Assembly (NCBI GenBank): GCA_039619475.1
Contig: CM077115.1
Coordinates: forward strand, 418,756,557-418,820,556
Length of the DNA stretch: 64,000 bases
Direction of reading: 5' to 3'
Source of the DNA: Icerya purchasi
Lineage: Eukaryota; Arthropoda; Insecta; Hemiptera; Monophlebidae
A program made the translations under genes and the position numbers. The notes beneath the pieces were generated by a model. It saw nothing but the letters and a program-made list of their open reading frames with translations. It was not told the DNA's origin and did not search any database. Within the stretch, counting starts at the first letter, position 1. Every line of letters begins with the position of its first letter. Below, one piece after another: positions 56,815 to 64,000 of this stretch.

Positions 56815-58060
56815 ATTTAAGCTTTTTTGTTTTGACTTTGGCCAACTACAGACCACAGAAATATTATATGCATAATATCAGCTATATTTCGTTCCTTCCT
56901 TTTCCTTCTGTTTCTTTGCTCAGTATTCTTTCTTCTGTCCGTGATCCTTACTGCAGCCTCGTGAAATCCTTGAAAAGCTCGAACCTTGTGTCTAAACTTG
57001 TTTCCATCTTCGATTTCTCTTTCACAGATCCCCATATGCTCCAAATCTCTTATTCTACCTTTCGGATTGCTGTCGAAGAAGTCAACAATTTTTTTCGTAA
57101 GGTGGTCGTTATCCATTCTTTTAATGTGTCCATAAAATGTGACTCTTATCTTCCTAATTGTGTCGCCAATCTATTCTACTATTTCATATACTTCCCTGGT
57201 GTTTCTTAATTTCCAGTGTTCTTTATCTTTCCTAGGGCCTAATATTTCCTCTCCTTGATTTCTAGTTGGTATATTTCTTCGTTAGAAGTCAAGGTTAGAC
57301 ATTCGGCTGCGTACAGGCACTATGGCTTAATGACGGTGTTATAGTGTCTTATTTTGTCATTTCTAGATATTGATTTTTTATTATATACGCTTCTTGTTAG
57401 TTGAAATGCCATTTTCATTCTATGTTTTCGTTCGTACATCGATCTTTCATCTCCAGCATTTACCTGAATCGTTTCACCTAGGCATTTAATTCTTTTACTC
57501 TTCCAATTATTCCGTTACGAGCTTTTATTATGTTGGGAGCATTTTTATAACTGGTTATAAATTTTGTTTTCCCAAAAGATATTTCTAATCCGACCTTTGC
57601 TGCCATATTGCTTAGTATTTCAACTTGACGCTTGGCTTCTGCTAAATTTTCTGCTAGCAGTGCTAGGTCATCTGCGAAAGCAAGGCAGTTCATCGGCAGA
57701 TTGTTTTTCTTCCGTTCAATAGTCACTTTCTTAATTCCTTCCTGTTCTGTGCATTTCCTCCATTCCCGTATTACCTTTCCCCAAACGCAATTAAATAGTA
57801 CGGGCGATAATCCATCGCTTTGTCGTACTCCAGTTTTAATTTTAAATAGTTTCGAGATTTCATTTCGAAATTTGATTTTTGATCTTGTATCTGTTAACGA
57901 TTCCTTAATCAGTGATCGTAACTTATCATCTACTCCAAACTCTTCTAGGATGTTGAGTAAAGCTATTCTGTCGACTGAGTCATAAGCTTTTTTAAAATAT
58001 ACAAAAGTAACTACTACATTTCTGGCTCTTAATTTTTTATAGCTTAGTATTAATTTAAGA
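56815..58060 (-). pseudogene. RTE-like reverse transcriptase, palm to C-terminus
   Basis: On minus: 'YFKKAYDSVDRIALLNILEE' (58000), 'FKIKTGVRQSDGLSPVLFN' (57840-57790), 'LAFADDLALLAE' (57680), 'VGLEISFGKTKFI' (57600), then thumb 'NDKIRHYNTVIKP' and 'CLYAAECLTLTSNEE' (57350-57290). The end has 'IRVTFYGHIKRMDNDHLTKK' (57140-57090). Frame breaks near 57480, 57320, 57240 and 57180. Together with the fragment at 1-600 it represents RTE-type elements; the two differ in sequence. Confidence 0.87.
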
Positions 58061-58437
58061 TATTAATCAACTTCCGTGTCTTTACAAGGCACCATTTTTT
58101 TTTTTTCATCTTCTTGGAATACGATATTTGGTAAGATAATTTTAAAGTTTTTTCCATCGTCTTATCCTGCATTAGGGATAGTGAATATATGTATTTTAAT
58201 TTTTCAAATCATTAGTGACTAATAAATAGAAATTGCGATAGTTACTGTGTACAAAACTAATACGCCGATCAACAAACACTATTAATTATAAATTCAATAC
58301 TCCCCAAAATTTTATAACCATATCTGTGAATGTATTTTCATAATTACTTATCTTTATATCGTCATCATCATCTAATCTCACTCGAGTTCGAGTATGAATT
58401 CTCCACTAAAATCTATGTTTGCAGCGTATGTGAGAGA

Positions 58438-59120
58438 CTAGTCCCCAATGCGGTGCGTTGTTATGAAATCACACTGTTGGCAGGTTATATTTCGCTCTGT
58501 GGTATCATCTTTACCAGCAAGGTTCTTCTTTTTCCTTATCGGCTTAACATCCGCTAATTTGGTCACCATTCCGGACCACACTCTACGATTTCGAGTGCAG
58601 CATTCCCAGGCGTCCCTCTTTGGGTTAATGTTAATTCTTTTCAAGTCGCTAGCGATGACATCTTTGAATCGTAAACATGGTCTACCAATCGGGCGTTTGC
58701 CATTGGCCAGAACGCCATATATCAATCCTTTTAGGATCCGATCGTCTTCCATCCGGAGTACATGTCTCAACCATTTCAAGCGTTTTGTTGACAGAAACTG
58801 ATCAACCGAGCGGCAAATTATTCTCACCAATATCTCTTCGTTTGATACGTGATCAAACCATCAAAACTGGAGTATTCTTCGTAGAAACTTCTGATGACAC
58901 GTGTCAGTTTCCTAATCTGTTTCCTCGTTATTGGCCAAGACTCGCCTCCGTATAAAAGCACGGGTATAATCATTGTTTTGTAGACACCTATTTTTGTTCC
59001 AGTCAATAAACCTTTGTTATTGAACACACAGAAGTGTAACTTACAGAAGGCCATGTTTGCCTTTTTTAACCGTGATGAAATTTCGTCCTCAAGCGTCGCA
59101 TATTTATTTACTATGCTTTC

Positions 59121-59145
<25 letters not shown>
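58438..59145 (-). pseudogene. Non-LTR retrotransposon C-terminal region with 'GRP' and zinc-finger tail (copy B)
   Basis: On minus: 'KYATLEDEISSRLKKANMAF' (59110), 'TKIGVYKTMIIPVLLYGGES' (59000-58940), then 'KRLKWLRHVLRMEDDRILKG' and 'RPIGRPCLRFKDVIASDLKR' (58780-58620). 'CQQCDF...HRIGD' near the end is the start of a Cys2His2 finger. This is a common insect non-LTR type often annotated as endonuclease-reverse transcriptase; I leave its clade open. Confidence 0.8.
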
Positions 59146-59152
<7 letters not shown>

Positions 59153-59153
59153 C

Positions 59154-59187
<34 letters not shown>
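59121..59187. repeat. TA array followed by TTA array
   Basis: TA units at 59121-59145 and TTA units at 59158-59187. On minus the latter is a TAA repeat right after copy A below, so it may be that element's 3' tail. Confidence 0.9.
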
Positions 59188-59188
<1 letters not shown>

Positions 59189-59224
59189 TATCTCCCTCGT
59201 TGCCGAGTACGAATTCCGCTTTAC

Positions 59225-59520
59225 TGCTATTGATGTTTGTGTCGAAGATGGGACACTAAGACAATACGATGATTTGCCCGGAAGCCACATACGTGACAGA
59301 CTGTCTGATATTGGTTGCTTGTGGATGCACCATGGACGTTGCTTTTTTCTTCTTTTTTTTGTGCGTCATTGTTAGTTCCTGTATTACATTCTTCACAATG
59401 AAGCTCCATTTGTTCCTATTTTGTGCAGTTGTTTCCCACTCAGTTTTCCTTGGGTTTATTTTCATAGTTTTTAAATCGTTTGTCAATACATCTTTATAAT
59501 GTAACTTGGGTCTACCAACT
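59225..59520 (-). pseudogene. Same non-LTR type, C-terminal end (copy A)
   Basis: 'VGRPKLHYKDVLTNDLKTMK' then 'TEWETTAQNRNKWSFIVKN' (59515-59390) and a C-terminal finger 'CHVCGFRANHRIVLVSHLRH' (59290-59235). Copy B has the same blocks, so two copies lie head to tail on one strand, about 100 bp apart. Confidence 0.8.
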
Positions 59521-62211
59521 ATATGTATATATATATATATACATACTAAAATTTACCGAATAAACCAATTACATTAAAGTCAAAGTTATACAAACAAATT
59601 AAAGAATTAAAAACATGAAAACTAAAGAAGTAAAAAAACCTTCGGCGTCTCGAAAAAATAAGGACAATTAAAATAGATGTCAATCGGTTTTAATATAAAA
59701 TTACAGTTTCGCACGAAAGTAACTGGCCGGAATTAGTCTGATAACATTAAAACGAAAATTACGTTTATCGAGTATAAATTCAAGTTCTAAAACATACATA
59801 TCAAAATTATGAGACGTCACTAACGGAACTGATTTTGATTGTGTTTTTGAAATCGAGGACTGCTGAGTATGGGAACTATACTTTTTGGATTAGCAACGAT
59901 TTTGTTTTATTATACGTCCCGTAAGATAGAATTCATTTTGTAATTACCTGGCGAACTCATTAAGGTGGTTATTTTCATTCATTTATACGGCGTAATTAAG
60001 GAAGGTGCAAATAATTTATTTCATAAAAATGATTTAATCAAAAAAAAAAAAGGAAGAAATTATAAAATTGTACAACTGTGCAGGTATTAGCGTATTCGGA
60101 GCTGATCATGGGGTTTAGTCATAGTGATAAAATATGAAGAGATCCCTATTTGGCATATTTCTACAACATTTATATGCCATCGTAGTAGTATACAGATGAT
60201 GTTAATTTGCTTGTAATTATATAATTATGTTTTACATCGAAATATTATTAAAAATATATTGCAAATAATATTAACTTTTTTTTAAAATCGTTACAAACAT
60301 TTTTTTAAAGGTCGCAATAATTCTAACTCGCTGTATGTGAATTAATAGAAATAATTATTTCGATCTATTTCTTACAATTTCAGTCTACACTCATAATTAC
60401 ACCGAGGAACTATAGTTTACCAGACATATAATGAACTCGTTGTCTTGTTACAAACCCAAAAAATGGCCGGATGAATTTTTTCTTTAACAGAAACTCCTTA
60501 AAATCGGATTTTCAGAAGTTCATCCGACTTTGAGTTCCGCCACATATATATCAATTAATAAATAATTTTACAACAGTAAGGATATTTTTGATTAAGAAAA
60601 AAAAAATAAAACATGATTAAAAACAATTAAATACGCCTACAATTTTAAGATATTATACAAATATATACACGTTATACAATAGAATAAATAATTTAAACAC
60701 AGAAGCTATATTTAAACATTACTGTAAAGAAACTCATTAGAAGGGGTTAAAATATTTTCTAAAACTCTGTGGAAATTCGTAAAAAATAAAAGAGAAAAAA
60801 AGAGAAAAATTAAACGAAGGCAATACAGCTGCGAAACTTTTAACAGCTAATAATGATCGAAATGCGAGATATTTGATCTTGGCTGGTAGCCAGTACAATT
60901 TGTTTTTCATTATCCGTCAATGAACAGTTTAGCGAAGGGCTTTAAATTCTTCTTTTAAAAACCGACATGCTCTTTTTATACATAACGAACGTGTTTTAAA
61001 TCATAAATTATACACAGAAACCTAATAAAAATAGAAGTGCAGATAATAATAGCCAACCCCGTACACGACTTTGATCATTGAATGATCACTATTGTTACAG
61101 TAACCAATCAAGTGTTAAAATCACATCGAATGTTTTTAACAATGTAAATAAATTCGCTAAAATTATTTCACAAACCAATTTATACATTAACGAATGAAAG
61201 TAAATACTAAGAGTTCTGCTTGCTGCGTCAGAAGAAACGATTGCAGTGTTCTCAGTAGATACAAATAACGAACACTATATTAACCAACGAAATTATTTCT
61301 AATTTAATAATTTCGCAAGATAGAAACAGGCGGGATTACTTCCAGTCCGATTTATTCAACAAAATATTTTTTTTTTGTAGAATTTGAAAAATTACAGGTT
61401 TAATTACGTATAATCAGGCACACACACCAGATATGCAGATGATAACAAAGTAAAATCAGGAAATGGAATTCCGAAAGGTTTTTGAAAACACCATAGAAAA
61501 GCTATAAACAGAAAAGCACTAACTTTTATTTTTAATATAACATTCGAAAATAAAAATCACCTTAAACCATCGTAACGTAAATACGTTTACTTCACGCGTG
61601 TAATTAAATATATTATTAACACCTTCAACTTTCAATAAGACGCAATTTAACCTACATACGATGCTTAACAACAACCAGAAATGGTTGTGACGAAAGAATT
61701 ATTAGTGAAATACTCGATGGAATTAAAATCAAAATGCGTTCCAATTCACGTGTAAATAATATTAAAAGATGGATAGCAGTTACGTTCATCGATAAAACCA
61801 ATGTATCAATTGAATACGATGTTTAAAAAAAGAATCCGAAACAGCGTTCAAAGTAAATAATATCATACATTCAATAAACGCCAACACAAAATCAGTACCG
61901 TCGTGTGTAAAATAAATGATCCCGATCTCGCGATAAATTGTATGTAGGATGCATTGGTAAAAAAGTCCCAAACAAATATGATGAATATGTAATATCTTCA
62001 AAAATAAATAAAATGAACAAACTTTACCGATCACCGAATAAAAAATAATGACAGACCGGGCACGCAATTGAAAATTCAGTCTTATTAAAAACATATAACA
62101 ACCGAAAGGTTTGCGGAAAAAACGTGAAAGAGAAAAAAAAAGGACAAAACAGAAATTGATTAATTCGCAAAACTGAATGAACAAGCAAATGTTGAACAGT
62201 AATTATCTTTT
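59521..62211. other. Non-coding stretch, nothing recognised
   Basis: A+T-rich. I looked for the missing first exons of CCP1 on minus and saw none that I can support. Long T/C-rich minus frames (61786-62184) have no domain pattern. Confidence 0.35.
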
Positions 62212-62860
62212 TTTGGGTTCTTCGACCGGGGATCTTTACCCAGAAACAATTATTGAAGAAATCAATTATATTTTAATACAATATCGAATATTGGAGAAAG
62301 AGACAGGATATGAGAGGCGCAATACGGAGTAGGAAAATCAAGTCCCAGCAAAAACTCTGGAATACCAAGTAGAACACGTTCAACAGAAAGAGGTGGTGAA
62401 CACATAACGATCAACATCGCAAACAGATGCTTCATTAGAGAGGACAATACGAAGAGGAAACTGACGAAAAACGAAATCGGAAGAAAAATAATAGAAAATG
62501 GCTTAAGAACAAAGACGAATAGTGGAGACAACAACAGAACGATGAAGCGAAGGAAACAAGAAGAACCACAGCATAGCAAGAAAATTTGGTTGAACGGAAT
62601 CAAATTAATGATAATTAAAAAAAAAAAGGAAGCGTAAATATCTGATACCATGATCTAAGATCAAAACCTTTACACAGCGGAAGGAGATTAGAGAATGGAA
62701 TTTCTTTTAAAGAAAGGAGGTGCGAAGAAGCGGCAACCCGAGCAAAAAAATTCGCCTTCTCCTTTAACGTGAAATTTAAAAAAAAAATCATCATTAACGT
62801 TCTAATACAAATTATACCTGACGGCAACGTCGTTTCACGGGGAGGACGGTTAAACCCCTT
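62212..62860 (-). pseudogene. Non-LTR family 'YCAS', 3' end (copy 4)
   Basis: On minus, 'MKHLFAMLIVMCSPPLSVER' followed by 'LLGLDFPTPYCASHILSLSP' (62440-62290) matches the knuckle and tail of copies 1 and 3. The 3' UTR has 'TTTCTGGGTAAAGATCC' and ends in 'CCCAAAAAAAG' (62212-62219 on plus). Sequence up to about 62860 is probably part of the same element but has no named motif. Confidence 0.75.
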
Positions 62861-63461
62861 CCATTAGAACTGAAATAGTTATTATAAATACACTAAAATC
62901 TGAAAAACATCAAAAATTTAAAATAAATATTGATGAATTTTTTGGGGTATTCTTACATTAAAAAAAAATTTGCTCCATATTTTTAAGTAGTTCATTAATA
63001 TTTTATTATAGTTAATAACATATATAATTTTCATTAATGTTTATACGGCGTAATAGATTTATGTAAATTATTAATATATAAATCAAAAAAATGAAAATTA
63101 GTAATAGTATAAATATTAGTAACAAAATGTATTATTTATAAAATAAATATACGGAAAGAAAATTTAACCCCTCCTCACTCATCAGATATCCCCCATACTT
63201 TGCACGTTGTCAGCCACTTTTTATTAGATCCACCTCATCTATTTTTCACGGCATAAATTACAACTGTTTTACTAGTTCACCACGACTAGTTTTTAACTTT
63301 ATTTATACTGATTTTTATTTCTTTTTTCTCATTTGTTTCCGTTCTCTGTCACATTCCCATCTTCTTCGGCCGATGATGATTCCCGAAAACGTTTCTAAAC
63401 TAAAATTATTTATCGTTTATTACGATCGTTTCTTATTCAGTTTTATCGTATTTATTACCGA
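62861..63461. other. Non-coding stretch, nothing recognised
   Basis: A+T-rich with no gene or repeat match. Confidence 0.35.
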
Positions 63462-63660
63462 CTTTTAAAAATATGGAGGTTATACGTTCGTCGAGTATGC
63501 TTCTTTTTCTTTTTTTTTATGTTTGTTTGCGTATAACTCATATTCATATGGACCGATTTTACTGATTCTTTTTCCATTAAAAACTATTCAACTTACGTAC
63601 CATGTGGGGGTACTGATGAAAACCGGTGAACGTAAATTAAGTATTCGTTAGAAAACGTAA
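63462..63660 (+). repeat. Dispersed repeat family 'GACTTCAAAAA', copy 2
   Basis: Begins 'CCGACTTTTAAAAATATGGA' and contains 'TATGTTTGTTTGCGTATAAC', 'GGACCGATTTTACTGATTC' and 'ACCATGTGGGGGTACTGATG', in register with copies at 49225 and 63767. Confidence 0.7.
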
Positions 63661-63766
63661 AAAGATGTGCTTTGGATAATTTTTTTTTTATCTTATTTTT
63701 TATTAGTATAACGGAGGCGATTGACTTAAAATACTATCAATTTGCCAAATTACCATGGAAATGTAG

Positions 63767-63968
63767 CTTTGTTAGCGACTTACAAAAAGAATGAGGTTAC
63801 ACATTCTCCGCGTTTTTTTTGTTTTTTTTTTTTTTTTTTATGTTTGTTCGCGCATAGCTTATTTTTATATGAACCGATTTTATTGATTCTCTGTCTATTA
63901 GAAAATGTACCACTCAGACCATGCGAATCCTGATGGAAACCGATGAATATAAACAGAGTATTTGTCAA
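63767..63968 (+). repeat. Dispersed repeat family 'GACTTCAAAAA', copy 3
   Basis: Begins 'GCGACTTACAAAAAGAATGA', contains an 18-nt T tract, 'TATGTTTGTTCGCGCATAGC', 'GAACCGATTTTATTGATTC' and 'GGAAACCGATGAATATAAAC'. It follows copy 2 by about 100 bp in the same orientation. Confidence 0.7.
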
Positions 63969-64000
63969 AAAAAACGTGAAAAAATGTGGTCTCTTTCGCA

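Noticed and set aside
61786..62184. 132-codon minus-strand ORF that looks like a membrane protein
   Set aside because: Phe/Ile/Leu-rich translation of T-rich sequence, with no start context, splice sites or domain pattern.
1..64000. CRISPR arrays, bacterial operons, prophage or biosynthetic clusters
   Set aside because: No regularly spaced repeats, no ribosome-binding-site-led gene runs; intron-containing gene and LINE/SINE content show a eukaryotic nuclear genome.

Overview
The window is a gene-poor, strongly A+T-rich piece of an animal nuclear genome, almost certainly an arthropod and probably an insect. The reasons are canonical GT-AG introns of very uneven size, tRNA-derived SINEs, relics of R1/Jockey/I/RTE/CR1-type retrotransposons, hAT and Tigger/pogo DNA transposons, many TA and TTA microsatellites, and no prokaryotic signals. 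The species cannot be named from the sequence; a large-genome hemipteran-like insect is only a guess.

The backbone of the window is one large gene on the minus strand: a cytosolic carboxypeptidase of the CCP1/Nna1 (AGTPBP1) type, a tubulin deglutamylase. I find 16 coding exons between about 54989 (5' side) and 3542 (3' side), in the order expected for the family. The N-terminal armadillo-like helices are at 54989-35719. An acidic, divergent linker lies at 31129-24594. The 'VAYPD' block and the CCP beta-sandwich domain lie at 24434-11035, and the start of the M14 zinc peptidase with the HxxE motif at 6916-3542. All 15 exon-exon joins I propose are phase compatible. The first ~70-90 residues and the rest of the catalytic domain (remaining ~400 residues by family comparison) were not found and probably lie outside the window.

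Two other stretches look coding. One is a Thr/Ser-rich plus-strand terminal exon at 2082-2679, antisense to and interleaved with the carboxypeptidase gene. The other is a lysine-rich plus-strand exon or small ORF at 20128-20388. Neither could be identified.

Most of the rest is transposon debris in the introns. From left to right: an RTE-like reverse transcriptase (1-600); an R1-like 3' half (8651-10210); a 500-bp inverted repeat (12006-12508); a retrotransposon RNase H end (13760-14662); a Tigger element (18456-19286); Jockey-like ends (21170-21590 and 45540-45950); an I-like element with a TAA tail (29303-30310); a nearly complete CR1-like element whose ORF1 has a PHD finger, a coiled coil and a baculovirus-FP-like domain (31140-35345); a MITE-like element (36115-36345); a hAT end (40581-41465); RTE and other RT relics (56815-59520); and four copies of one further non-LTR family (15408, 42772, 55137 and 62212). 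One SINE at 44311-44568 still has a 17-bp target-site duplication.

No new enzyme system, CRISPR array or gene cluster was found. The most interesting points are the CR1-like 3' end lying about 15 bp from a splice acceptor, the long inverted repeat, the antisense Thr/Ser-rich exon, and the shared 3' ends of the multi-copy non-LTR family.
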